Of a stretch of DNA of 64,000 nucleotides, positions 31,661 through 42,725 are shown piece after piece (position 1 is the first letter of the stretch; each line of letters starts with the position of its first letter). The notes under the pieces are model-generated. The model ran no database searches, was not told the origin of the DNA, and saw only the letters and a list, made by a program, of their open reading frames with translations. A program made the translations under genes and the position numbers. The stretch comes from Monodelphis domestica (taxonomy: Eukaryota; Chordata; Mammalia; Didelphimorphia; Didelphidae): positions 387,442,456-387,506,455 of the forward strand of contig NC_077228.1 in the NCBI RefSeq assembly GCF_027887165.1. The letters are read 5' to 3'.

Positions 31661-32468
31661 CTGTCTCTGTAATGTTTCTCACAGCTGTCCCTTCCACTCT
31701 TTCCCTTGGCCAGCATATTATATTATGCCCTTATCGTCATTCATGTGGATTAATGTAATAATCTTTCCTGTATTTGCTTTTTTATCTCTTTAATCAATCC
31801 CGCCCCCCCATATTACTACCAGAATAATCTTCATGCAGAGATCTGGTTATTTAACTTCCTTGCTCAAAGCTTTTCAGATCTCTTTTTTGCCTAATTAGCA
31901 ATGATCAAATATCTTTATTTATAAGTATCTTTATCTTTATTTTATATGGACTGTAAAGGACATAGAGGAAAGGTTTTGAATAAAATGGTACTACATTGTG
32001 TGGAGCCATGACTAGCAAGCACAGACTGTTTTCCATCCCAATGACTTTGATCATTTTGTTCCTGAATTCTGGAATGCCCTTCTTGCTCTTTGTCTGTTTA
32101 ATTCTTATTTATCCATTTAAAGTACAACTCAAATGCCATCTCTTCCATGGAGCCTTCCTTGATAACTTGAAGCCAGTTGATCAGAGGTCAAATTCCAACT
32201 CTGATATTTGATGAATAATATCAAGGGAATATACTTCTCTGAGTTTCAGTTTCCCATCTCTAAAATGGAAATAATCATATCTGTGCTCATAGAGGTGTGG
32301 AGAAACTCATTTGTAAACTGTAAAGTGGTACATAATTCCAAGTTGTTTTTAATATAAAACACAGTTTTGTATGGATTTAATACATTTATTATGTGTAAAC
32401 CATGGCCTCACCTAAGCACACAGGATATCCATACACACACATATGTATATATCTATATCTCCTGAGGA

Positions 32469-32472
32469 TATA

Positions 32473-32530
<58 letters not shown>
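32469..32530. repeat. (GT)n microsatellite, about 30 units
   Basis: Nearly uninterrupted GT run. Confidence 0.95.
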
Positions 32531-32533
<3 letters not shown>

Positions 32534-32924
32534 GCATCTCTTTCACTCCACAGGAAAAATACAAAACATAAAGAACTCGCAGTGATTCTATAAATAGTCA
32601 AGAAAACTCTTTGTTCTGGTGCATCTTGTGAATTTCAAGGAGCTAAATTTTTTTTCCAGACATATTTTACTCTTCTTTTATAGAAGCTGTCCTAGAAGGG
32701 AAATGTACTTCATGTTGCTGGAAAGTTACCTCATTTCCAGCAAAGCCTGAATAACTTATAATAGTGTTGGAAAATAGGAGGATTTTCTCTCACAACATAG
32801 TTTTTCTATCACTATTCTTCCTTGAGCCTTGAATTCCTCCAAGTTGTTGGACTTGTGGCTGAACTCTTTTCACCCAGCTGTTTCACATAATTATGTTTAG
32901 GCTACAATCCTCAATCCTGAAAGT

Positions 32925-33075
32925 TATTATTCCCATTTTATAGACGAGGAAACTGACACAAACAGAGGTTAAGCGACTTTCCCAGGGTGACACAGCTAAT
33001 AAATGTCTGAGGCCAAATTTGAACCCAGGTCTTCTTCATGCCCAGACTTCTATTCATTGTGTCACCTAGCTGAGA
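32925..33075 (-). mobile_element. CORE-SINE/MIR-like fragment
   Basis: CATTTTATAGACGAGGAAACTG, TTTCCCAGGGTGACACAGCTAA, TTGAACCCAGGTCTTC on the plus strand. Confidence 0.7.
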
Positions 33076-33192
33076 AGTGTTTGGTGAGTTTTGGCACCTA
33101 GTTTGGTGAGTTTGGTGAGTTTTTGGAATATGTATTTAAATGAGGAATTAAATGGAATTCTGTTTGAAAGATAAATCCTTTAATCTTCTAGA

Positions 33193-33377
33193 ATAGGGGT
33201 TCTTAACTTGAGGAGTTGTGAACTTATTTTTTCTTTTTCAATATCTTGATAACTGTATTTCAACATATTTTATGTGTTTTATTTTATACATTTGAAAACA
33301 TTGTTGTGAGAAAGAATCTATAGGCTTCACCAGACTCCAAAATGGTCTGTGACACAAAAAAAGGTTAAGAACCCTTG
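33193..33377. mobile_element. hAT-type miniature transposon (185 bp)
   Basis: Inverted termini TAGGGGTTCTTAACTTG (left) and AAGGTTAAGAACCCTTG (right) enclose AT-rich non-coding sequence. Confidence 0.75.
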
Positions 33378-33396
33378 CTCTAGATTCAGCCTGATA

Positions 33397-33473
33397 CACA
33401 GTGTTCTAAAAGTCCTGATGCAATTTTAAGCTATTAAAGTTTAAAAGTGTATTTCAGCTTTTGGAACACTGCA
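33397..33473. mobile_element. Tc1/mariner-type palindromic miniature transposon (about 77 bp)
   Basis: CAGTGTTCTAAAAGTCCTGA pairs with the inverse of CAGCTTTTGGAACACTG at the other end. The centre AAGCTATTAAAGTTT is itself near-palindromic. Confidence 0.7.
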
Positions 33474-33559
33474 TTTTGCCAGATGTGACTACTATGTTTA
33501 ATTCATCTTATTATATGGTTTGCATAAAGAGTCTTTTGGTGCTTGAACTGAATTGGTAG

Positions 33560-33800
33560 AGCTAAACCAAAGCTATTCATAGGGTAGAATGATATTGGGG
33601 AATACAAGGACTAAATTTAGAGTCAAGAATGAACAAAATTTGAATCCTGCCTCTAACTCTTCCTATCTGGGCTACTCTGAGCAAATCAATTAATCTCCCT
33701 AAGTGTCTGTCCTCATTAGTAAGATGAGGATAATAATACCTCTAATGCATACCTCACAGAGTTAAACTCAAGATAAATCTTTGCAATATATAGTGTGGCA
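33560..33800 (+). mobile_element. CORE-SINE (MIR-like)
   Basis: TTTGAATCCTGCCTCTAAC, GCAAATCAATTAATCTC, CCTCACAGAGTT in SINE order. Confidence 0.65.
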
Positions 33801-34334
33801 GAAATATATTTTAAAGGTCTTGGGAACATATCTTGCAGCTAGTTTCATTTCAGTACTCCAGTTCACTCTTAGACTCAATTGTTTTCCTTCAAGCAGAAAC
33901 ACATAACCTAAGAGATTAAAGCACATTATTCCTTTAAATTTCCAAACTACAAAATTAGCATGTATCTACTGATTATTTCCAAAATATTAATGAAAATCAA
34001 GCTACTTAATTATCAAAATTATATTTATTAGATGCTATATGCTTCTAATAGCAAGCTCTTATAATCACAAAATATTATTCTGACCTTTAAGAAATTTTCA
34101 TTGCCTATATCTTATCCTAACTTCTTATTCTCGTAGTTTAATGTAACCTAGTATGGATGGCAAAGGTCAGGGCCAGAAACAGAAGCCCATCTAGCCTGAT
34201 GGAGACTGGAAAATAATGCAATTCACACAGGAGAGCACTGAGTAGCAGGATAGCTGATCAGATTATAAAGATAAGATGGGTACTATGGAGTAGACAACTG
34301 AGATGCCAAATCTAGCTAGTATAGAATAGTAGAA

Positions 34335-34420
34335 TAAAAAGAATTCTAGTTTTGGAGTGAGAAGATCTGAGTTCAAATCCTGACTCTGATGCTTCTTAAT
34401 CTTTTGGGGGACCTTTAAAA
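34335..34420 (+). mobile_element. SINE 5' half
   Basis: TTCTAGTTTTGGAGTGAGAAGATCTGAGTTCAAATCCTGACTCTG. Confidence 0.6.
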
Positions 34421-34456
34421 ATACATTTCCCCCCAATTACATGCAGATACAGTTTT

Positions 34457-34646
34457 TAAAATCCTTCCCTTACAATACTGTGTATTGTATTGGTTCCAAG
34501 GCAGAAAAGTGCTAAGGGCTAGGCAAAGTGGGTTAAGTGACTTGCCCAGAGTTTCACAGCTAGGAAGTGTCTGAGACTAAATTTGAACCTAGGACCTCTC
34601 ATCTCTAGGCCTGGCTCTCAATCTATCGAGCCACCTAGCTGTATCC
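34457..34646 (-). mobile_element. tRNA-derived marsupial SINE with target-site duplication
   Basis: Full-length reverse-complement copy flanked by CAGATACAGTTTT (34444-34456) and CAGATACAATTTT (34647-34659). Confidence 0.85.
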
Positions 34647-34859
34647 CAGATACAATTTTAAATAAAGATTTATTAACATTTTTTGATCCATGTTCTCTCT
34701 CTTCCTCCCACTTCTCCCCTCTCCTCAAGATGGCAGATAATATGATATGGGTTATATGTGTGTTATCATATAATATATATTTCCATGTTTATCATGTTGT
34801 GAAAGAAGATACATATCACTTATATAAGAAAAAAACTCATGAAGGAAATAAAGTGAAAA

Positions 34860-36315
34860 ATGGCATGCTTTGATGTGCATTGACTCCATCAATTCTTTCT
34901 ATGGTGGTGGGTAGCCTTTTCCATCATGAGTCCCTTAGAGTTGTCTTGGATCCTTGCATTGCTGATAATAGTTGTCATTCACAATTGATCACTTATCATA
35001 TGCTATTGCTCTTATTATGTACAATGGTATCCTAGTTCTGCACTCTTCATTTTGGATCATTTCATGTAAATCTTTCCAGGTGTTTTTGTGATCTTTCTGT
35101 TCATCATTTCTTATGGCACAATAATTTCTGTTACAATCATATACTACAAATTATTCAGCCATTCCCCAACTGATGGATGTCCTTTCAGTTTCCAATTCTT
35201 TGCCACCATAAAAGAGCTGCTATGAATGTTTTTGTGTTGAAGAAATAAGTATCAGACTGAATATATATGCCAGTCTGAGAAGTTGTTACTGAAGTTTTTG
35301 ATGGTTCTACCTCAATTAGTCAACCTACAATGAGATTCAAAGTATGAACCTCCCTGCAATGGGCCAGTGCACATCACTGTCTTAGAGAGCAAGGGTTTAT
35401 AAAAATAAGGATTTATTAATATAAAAATTGATGAAAAGGTATTAGAGAAGGAAATCCCTAATCTAGAATTTATCTAGCTACAGTTTCCCCAAAATTCACT
35501 ACGTATTCTTCAACGACCAGCCTTTGTATCTTGTAAAGCCTAACCCTGAACCCCACTTTAACTGACTAATAAAAACTCATTTATCTAACTGCCCTGTCAC
35601 TAAAACCTTATCTCTTAAAATATATATAACCTTGCCTCTGCACAGAGTGACCTGGTAAACCCAGAGATGTCAGGGTCTACCAACTGACTTGGCAGTGAGG
35701 TGAAAGCTCAAAATGTCAGCACACCAAAAGTCTGGTTCCTCTTACTCCCTCTTCCTTGAAGTATTCTCACTCACAGTTGGTGATATCTATAGTAAGGAAC
35801 CAGGAAACCTTTGGAGGTCGTCAGGATCCCTTCCAGACCAGAGATGACCCAAAAACAATTCACAGAGTCCTGAAACCTAGCTCAAGGACTTTGCTATCAC
35901 TAGGAGGTCTTTCCTAGTAATCTCTCCAAAATATTGCCAGTGGGAACAAAACCAGGTTCAAATCTCTTCAGCTCAGATGAGACCCTCAGAGCAAAACCAA
36001 AAGCCACCTGGACCTGGTCAGTCACCAAATCCAACTCACGTCCAGTACCCTGAATGTTCTTAACTGCCAGCATGAGAATTTCCCCTGGATGCCCCATATT
36101 CCAGACAGGTCATACCTGTCACTCTTGGATGAGACCTACATGGTTTGCAAGATTGCTTTGCTAACTTATTTAGCAATACCTAATTGCCTTATTCCTAATT
36201 CTACCACTACAGTATAAAAAGGTCCTTTCCCCTCATCTTTGATCTCTTTGGGATACAGATTTAGTAGTAATATTGCTGTGTCAAATGGCCCTTTGGGCAT
36301 CTTCCTAATTGTTAA
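34860..36315 (-). mobile_element. L1 3' end, antisense, split by a solo LTR
   Basis: 34860-35237 and 36212-36315 together read as the L1 3' region (CAGCCATTCCCCAACTGATGG, CTTTGCCACCATAAAAGAGCTGC, then TTTGGGATACAGATTTAGTAG and TGTGTCAAATGGCCCTTTGGG). The same blocks occur in the L1 at 6439-7140. Confidence 0.8.
35238..36211 (-). repeat. Solo LTR (974 bp) inserted in the L1 tail
   Basis: Starts TGAAGAAATAAG and ends CTACCACTACA on the plus strand (TG...CA), with flanking GTGT (35234-35237) and GTAT (36212-36215) as a likely 4-bp target duplication. A reverse-complement polyadenylation signal sits in AAGGATTTATTAATA (about 35406-35420), so it is probably minus-strand. Confidence 0.7.
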
Positions 36316-36472
36316 TTTTTAAGACTTTAGTCAGTTAACAACCCTTATGAATTTCAATTTCTTTCCTATGAAATGAGAGAATTGGCCTAGCTGACTAGCA
36401 TCTTACCTTCTAGTTCTAAATACTATAAAATCAGCTAAGGTAAGAAAGTAGGAATTGGGAAACATCATAGGG

Positions 36473-36700
36473 CAGCATTAGTGAAGGTTTTCAAGTTCAC
36501 GTGCCCAAACTGCAACTTCAAATTGCCTGTGAGTCCCCCATATTAGCCCAGAGAGAGGAGGGAGGAAGTGTTGGCTTTGGGTGGCTGGACAGAGGGGTGA
36601 GGCATTCAAAAAATGTTCTCAGGTGATGGGAAGCAGGGAAATAGAGCAGCTCCCCGCCATGCTCACTGGGCACATGTGCCAATACTTCACAAGTCATTTC
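36473..36700. mobile_element. hAT non-autonomous element fragment
   Basis: TTCACGTGCCCAAACTGCAA, GAGTCCCCCATATTAGCCCAG, GAGGGAGGAAGTG, CACATGTGCCA recall the opossum hAT family also seen at 40202-40733. Confidence 0.5.
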
Positions 36701-36859
36701 CAATATCTGAGAGAAGAGTGTTGGGGAGAACAATAATGAATGAGCAAGAAAAATCTGAAGGGGAGCTCTAAGCCTAGAGAATAGATGTGCGTTTCCCCCT
36801 CACCTAACTGGTTATTGAAGGCACTGCACCTATTAGTACTGTATTTCATAAAATCCAAG

Positions 36860-37254
36860 ATTTAAATTTTGTTTGAGATAGATCTTCAGAGAAAAAGCTT
36901 GCTAACTAACTGAATCCAGAGAATGAACTGTTTGCAGAAAGATATCTAAACCTTTTCACTACAGAAAGATCCAGAATGAACCTTGGGGTGTGGTTGATTG
37001 AACATTTTTTTGAATGTACACTCTTATGCCAAAGGGGACTGCCCCCTAATTGGCTTTTGTCAATGTGCACAGCAAAACATTGGTTTGCTGTCTTTCTCTC
37101 TCCTCTATTTTCCCATATCTACAACTATTATAGTTTTCCTCTTAGTGGGTAAAAATTTTGTATACACTTACAGTTAGAATTTTTTGGGGTGCAGTATGCT
37201 TATGTTTAGTGATCAATTGGGGAGACTAGTCCCCCAATCATCATCAGGGGGGAT
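36860..37254 (+). pseudogene. ERV C env tail and polypurine tract (fossil)
   Basis: Aligns to 17395-17847 of ERV A (for example TTATGCCAAAGGGGACTGCCCCC at both) and ends in CAGGGGGGAT (37245-37254), a polypurine tract. Only the last part of the provirus remains. Confidence 0.7.
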
Positions 37255-37796
37255 TGTGAATTTTAAAATCTCCATCTTGGTCTAGCACCCAAAATTGTGC
37301 ACGCCCACACTACATGGGCATGTGCTAGTCAATGACAAATCAGAAATAACTAACTGCCCACCTGGGCTGTCCTAAGCCAAGCTTGAGCCACCATTGGCAC
37401 GTGTGAGGCACAGGAAGTGATGGAGAGAGCAGCCTCTGGGATTCGTTTACTTCCTGTAGACAGGGTGAGATGCCAGTTCGTGTTAGAAGCTTGAAGAGAG
37501 AGGAGGCCCGCAGACAGCTTCCCTTCAGATCAGTCACGTGAGTCAAGGACTGATTCCTTCCACCTTGGCCCTTTGGGCCTAATCTCCCTCTGCCTTGGTC
37601 AGAGGTTGAGTAACCCCTTTCCCTTTTCTCCTCTCTCCTTTTCTCCCTCTCCTTTTCCCTACTTCCATTGTGATTAAACCTCCATAAACTCCATTCTGAC
37701 TTGAGTGTTTCATTTTAGGAATTTCATAAGTAAATTCCTTGGTGGCCATTGTTCAATATTATAACAATCTTAAAAGGTGAAATTTTCCCTACAACA
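37255..37796 (+). repeat. 3' LTR of ERV C (542 bp)
   Basis: Starts TGTGAATTTTAAAATC right after the polypurine tract and ends CCCTACAACA. Contains a pyrimidine-rich run (about 37617-37665) and a late ATAAACTCCATTC. The env tail upstream is shared with ERV A but this LTR is different from 17848-18126. Confidence 0.75.
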
Positions 37797-38044
37797 GTAC
37801 TGGCTATAGCCAGAATGAGGTTAGAAACCCACAGGTGAATCTTTTACTGATTCAGGGATAGAGATATTAGAATCCTAGGCAGACTTACCAGTGTTTGATG
37901 ACAGAAGGTTTTTTTCACACATATCTTATCATTATTTTTCATCTACACTCCCACACCATTTTTCTGTCCTTTTATGAAACAGGATCCCATTTGATTGGAC
38001 ATTTAAAACACACATTCCAAAACTCATTATATATTTTTCAGTTA

Positions 38045-38330
38045 GGTGGTACAGTGGGTAGAGGTTTGGATATTGAGTAAGGAAAGTCTGGGTTCATATA
38101 TGGCCTAGATACAACAACTAACAAGTTAGTTGTGTGACCCTGGGAAAGTCACTTGACCTCTGTTTGCCTCAGTTTCTTCATCTGTAAAATGGGGGTAATA
38201 TTAGCTACTACCTTTCAGGTACTATTTGTAAGGATCAAATGAAATACAAAGTATGAAACACTTAGCACAGTGCCTGGAAAAAAGTAAGTACTATACAAAT
38301 TTTAGCTATTATTATTATTACTTGCCAGCC
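38045..38330 (+). mobile_element. Full-length CORE-SINE
   Basis: GGTGGTACAGTGGGTAGAGG head, GTGTGACCCTGGGAAAGTCACTTGACC, CAGTTTCTTCATCTGTAAAATGG, AAGGATCAAATGAAAT, and the GCACAGTGCCTGGAAAAAAGTAAG tail. Confidence 0.85.
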
Positions 38331-38561
38331 CCTCCCCCCAAGAGCTTTTTATCTCAAGTCAGACTTAACCCACACTAATACATATGATATTGCTCTAAGA
38401 TCCAAGGTCCCTTCCATCCCTAAAATTCTATGATCCAATGGAATTTGTATTATTGATGTTTGGAGATAAAGAAATAATTTCCATTTAAAACCCAACTCTA
38501 ATCTTAATATGAATGGTTCCTTTATTAACTCTCAAAGAAAGCAAAATAAATCACTAACTGG

Positions 38562-38745
38562 GGGCAGCTGGTGAATAGAGAACCTGACCTGGAGACTAGA
38601 GGTTCAGGGTTCAAATCTGGCCTTAAACACTTTCTAGATGTGTGACCTTGGGCAAATAACTTAACCTCAATTGCCTAGCCCTTACTACCATTTTGCCTTG
38701 GAATCGATTTTTAGTTATGATTCTAAGACAAAAGATAAGCATTTA
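38562..38745 (+). mobile_element. tRNA-derived marsupial SINE
   Basis: GGGGGCAGCTGGTGAATAGAG head, GGTTCAAATC B box, TGTGTGACCTTGGGCAAATAAC, CTTGGAATCGATTTTTAG tail. Confidence 0.85.
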
Positions 38746-38869
38746 AAAATCACTCTGTGGACTTTCTGCAATCATCTGTCCTGAATCATCTTAAAAATAA
38801 AGAGTTGATGAAGGTAAATTTTTAAAGGGAAGGCTGCAATGCAGTTATGTATAGTTATTTACATGTTAC

Positions 38870-39820
38870 TCCTCCTCATTAGAATGTGACTCCTTTGAGG
38901 ACAAGAACTGTGTTTTTTTAATATGCCCAATTCTGAATAGTGCCTGGCATATGATTAGTGTAAAATGGGATTCTTTAATTTCTTTAATTTAACAGGGGAC
39001 CTGGAGGTCCTCTTACCATAAAGATGTGTAGGCATTAACCAGCCCACAGGGACAGGAAGTAGAAACCATAGAGATAGGAAGTGAGGTAGGAGGAGGTTAT
39101 AAAAGGGGCCCAGCATTGGTTGGTTGGCCTGGTAGATGTTGACAGTTAGGGCTGGCAGTTGTGGAAAATTGGTTGCTGGGCATGAATTGGTCATTAGGGA
39201 TTGGTTGCTGGTGGTGTGGACTGGTGATTAGTTGGTGGTTGGTGTTCAGTTGCTGGAATATAAAGGTGGGTCTCAGCTTACTGAGAGGGCTTTTGGCTTT
39301 AGCCTTTTAGAGGACTTTTTGCCTTTTGGGTTTTTGGCTTTTGGTTTGGACTTTTAAATTTTTTTTTTCCCTTCCTTAAACTTTTTGGAAGATGACTGGT
39401 TTTTGTTGACATACCTAATTGGGGTTGGATTAAACACTGATTGGATTGGTTTTGATTGGGTAGATTGGGTTGGAACTTTGTGGGGTGGTTGTTATTAGTG
39501 GTAGTTATAGGTAAATATAGGCAATTTTAGGTAGTAATTATAGGGTAGTTAGTTAGGAAATTTTCTTTCTCTACCTCTTTACTATATTTCCCTCCTTTAC
39601 TATATTCGTTTTCTATCTCTATTTTAGTTAAACTAAATTGTTAATTGTTAAAAATTCCTAGAAGTTTTCTTTTATTTGGCTTAAAGGGATAATATTAATT
39701 TAAAACTCTACTATATTCTCACTAAAATTTAAATTATTAAAAGCTGCTATTTTATTTTGTCAAAACCCCTATTTTAATCCTTACATACGTCTTTAACAAA
39801 TGCTTGTTAAATGACTGATT
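38870..39820 (+). mobile_element. L2/MIR-type tail split by an LTR
   Basis: AGAATGTGACTCCTTTGAGGACAAGAACTGTG...TAGTGCCTGGCATATGATTAG (to 38958) continues after the LTR as CTTTAACAAATGCTTGTTAAATGACTGA (39791-39818). Confidence 0.7.
38959..39785 (+). repeat. Solo LTR (827 bp) with clustered inverted CCAAT boxes
   Basis: TGTAAAATGGGATT start and AATCCTTACA end form imperfect inverted termini, with TTAG/TACG as possible target duplication. TATAAAA at 39098-39104 and TATAAA at 39259-39264. ATTGG (inverse of CCAAT) occurs at 39115, 39168, 39186, 39200 and several times in 39415-39475. Inserted in an old L2/MIR-type tail. Confidence 0.65.
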
Positions 39821-40085
39821 TATAAAAAAAATATTCAAAGTAGTCCTTTCTGTAGTAGCAAAGAACTGGATCAAAGTATATGCTTATCAGGTGAGGATTG
39901 ACTACACAAGTTGTAGCTGCTGAATTTAATGGATTATTACTGTGCTGTAAAAAGCAATGAAAATGATGAGTACAGAAAATAACGGGAAGATTTGGCAGAG
40001 TGAAGTAGGTAGAACCAAGAAAACAAAATACACAATAACTACAGTGTAAACAGAAAGAAAAACAATCAAAACACCCAAAAGTGAG
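39821..40085 (+). mobile_element. Old L1 3' fragment
   Basis: TAGCAAAGAACTGGATC, GGATTATTACTGTGCTGTAAAAAG, GAAGATTTGGCAGAGTGAAGTAGGTAGAACCAAGA match the L1 3' region in the same order as 46000-46180. Confidence 0.7.
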
Positions 40086-40201
40086 TACTGAATTTATAAT
40101 TACCAATTTTGGCTCCAAAGATGAGAAATTCTGAGATGCTCTCTATTGCTTCCTCTAATTCTAGAGACTTGAGAGACAACGAAAATAGAATATTATATAA
40201 C

Positions 40202-40733
40202 AGTTGTGGTGAACTTATGGCACAGGTGCCAAAGAAAGCACACAGTGTTTTCTGTAGGTACATGGACAACCCTCCCCACTCCCCCCATCAAGTTCATTAC
40301 TAGTGTTAAGATGATAGACCCCTACCCCCTTATACTTGATGGGATTTTAGTGATAGTGATAGGTTTAAGATAATCAAAATTGTGATTCTAAAGTGATTAG
40401 TATAATCCCATCATAATCTCAGTTACAATCAGTAGAATTTATGATTTTTATAAGGATTTCTAACTAAAGCATAAAACTGATTCTAAGGGAATTTTCAACC
40501 CCTCCCTTGTTAGTTATACAGTTTCCACTTCTTTTTATCATAAGATGCTAACCATCTGAGTTTCATGCCAGATGTGGTACAAACATCTACACCCCATCCT
40601 TCTGCCCAGCAACCCAATGGGAGCACTTCTTCCCTCCCCTGTGTGGTATATGGGGTGGGGTGTACACACTCCATCTGGGAAGTGGGGTTGGGGTAGGGCC
40701 TAGCACTCAATCTCTAAAAGGTTCGCCATCACT
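40202..40733. mobile_element. hAT non-autonomous transposon (about 530 bp)
   Basis: Left end CAGTTGTGGTGAACTTATGG and right end AAAGGTTCGCCATCACTG are inverted copies; TTATATAA and CTATATGA flank it as an approximate 8-bp duplication. Confidence 0.75.
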
Positions 40734-40810
40734 GCTATATGACATCAGACTTTTTTGTTGTTTTATTGAACTGCTTCCATCTTCTGTTTTATTTATTGTG
40801 TAGTTTTAAA

Positions 40811-41210
40811 AATTATTTTATGAGAAATTTACTGATTGTCATATATAGTAGCCAGAATGTATACACATAAAGGCTGAATATATATAATACAAGTATCCTC
40901 TGAGAGAAACTACAAAATTTCTCTAAATCATCCCAATTTTTATACTTTTGATTAAATTCCTTGTTTCTTTTCTTTACCAAACACTGTCCCCCAATTGACA
41001 TGAAACTGACACAAGTTCTTTTTCTTATCCTGAAGACATTATCATTCCAAGACTACCTAGAGGTCTCCTTTACAAATAATCTTGCAATTTATCAGGAACT
41101 CTATTGCCTCCTTTGTCTGTTTTGCATCCTGATGGATCAGCTTGCATTATTTTCTTTTATTTCAGGATTTTATCATAATCATACAAAATTTAACCTTAAA
41201 TTGTTATAAG
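40811..41210 (-). repeat. LTR-like dispersed repeat, sister of 52815-53205
   Basis: Aligns over almost 400 bp with 52815-53205 (for example TTTCTTTACCAAACACTGTCCCCCAATTGACAT versus TTTCTTTACCAAACGTTGTTTTCCAATTGACAT). An inverted AATAAA-like signal at the left end suggests a minus-strand LTR. Confidence 0.6.
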
Positions 41211-41299
41211 GCATGACTTTCCAGAAGCTGGGAACAGGGGTGTATTAAAAATATAGATTTATAAAAGCGAAAAATAGTAATATGATTTATTTTTTAATT

Positions 41300-41465
41300 T
41301 TATTTTCTAGACCCTTACCCTCTGCCTTAGGATCAGTTGATTCTAAGGCAAAGGAGAGGTAAGGACTAGGCAACTGGGGTTAATTAACTTGTCCAGGGTC
41401 ACCCATTTAGAAAGTATCTGAAGTCAAATTTGAACTCAGGACCTCCCATTTCTGGGTCTGAGAAT
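41300..41465 (-). mobile_element. tRNA-derived marsupial SINE
   Basis: AGACCCTTACCCTCTGCCTT, GGTAAGGACTAGGCAACTGGGG, TGTCCAGGGTCACCC on the plus strand. Confidence 0.75.
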
Positions 41466-41724
41466 TTTTTTTCTAAATGAAGGGGTTGGGCTAGGTAGTT
41501 TTTAAAGTAGTTCTTTTTCAGCTTTGACATTTTGTAATTTAATTACCTCAGCCAGTCTTTAATCAGTAAAAGCAATACAGTGTATGGAAAGAAAATATAG
41601 GTTGGTAATCAGAGCTGTAATCAGTGGAATGACTGGTGTTTTTCTCAATTTTGCCAAAAGTGACAGAGCATTTTTAACTTGTGACTCTTCAACAGGTAGA
41701 AGCAATTGAACAATTTACAAAGAA

Positions 41725-42725
41725 TGACTTAGTCTCTGCCTCCTGGCTTCTTTCAAGTCACAGTTAAAACCTTATCTTCTATGAGAAGTCTTTTGTGTTA
41801 AAAAGAACTTTTTTTTTAATCTATAAAGGAAAAGACTGAGAAAGATGGGCTTCCAAGAATAATTGATTTATTATAGCTGGTTGTTATAATAGACCAATGG
41901 CCATCTGATCTCCCCATTAGGTCAAAGATAAATGGATAATTTACAAAGGTTAATTTATAGTGAAAAAGATAAATCTGGGGGCAGATTCATAAGGGCTGTC
42001 CTTGACAAAAGTAATAGACGATGTTCTTGATGTAAATAACAGGAACATATGAGTCATGGAAAATGAAAAAAAAAAATCTTAAGAACCTTTTTTGAACAAA
42101 ATGGGTCGTTTTGACCAGGGTGCTTCCTGGGGCTTTTTACATTCAATTTTGTCATTATTGCCAATTTTCAGTGTGGAGTTAACGGGGAACTTTGTAGTTT
42201 CAAGAGCTTGGTGCTGCTGGAGCTAATAAAAAAGGGAAGCCTCCCTTAGCAGTCAGCTATCAGAAAGGAGAATTAAAACCTATAATTTCTAACTTAATCT
42301 AATATTTGTTTTTATTCCTGCAAAGATCTATTTTTCTTACTCTATCTTTTTCCTAAATTTAAATTAGTCCCTTTTTGATTCTTTGAGTCACTAAATCCTA
42401 TAGTAAATAGTCACCTTGATTTGAATCAGCTATTTGGTGCTTTTAGCTGGGACTAGGTTTTACTAAAGTAAACCATTAAAATAAAATCAATAGCAGCTAT
42501 TCTGCAGTCCATAAATTCTTTAATTCATAATCCCTTTTAAGGCTAGTTCTTTTCCTTTGTGTGTTATCTTCAATTTATCCCTTTTATGTATCTTCTTGTA
42601 ATCGGTTCCTATTAGACTGAGCTCCTTGAAAATAGGGGTTCTTTGCCTTCCGTTGTAATCTGAATGCTTAGCACGGTGCCTGGCACATAGAAGGAGTTTA
42701 ATAAATGATTATGGACTGACTTCCC
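41725..42725 (+). mobile_element. Ancient L2/MIR-type repeat split by an LTR-like insertion (about 41795-42510)
   Basis: CTCCTGGCTTCTTTCAAGTCACAG...CTTCTATGAGAAGTCTTT (41730-41793) and, after the interruption, GAGCTCCTTGAAAATAGGGGTTC...GCACGGTGCCTGGCACATAG (42620-42690) are the two halves of one common old repeat. The interior begins TGTGTTAAAAAGAAC and holds AATAAAATCAATAGC near its right end. Confidence 0.5.

Noticed and set aside
32389-32601. Histidine/threonine-rich frame
   Set aside because: Translation of a (GT)n microsatellite.
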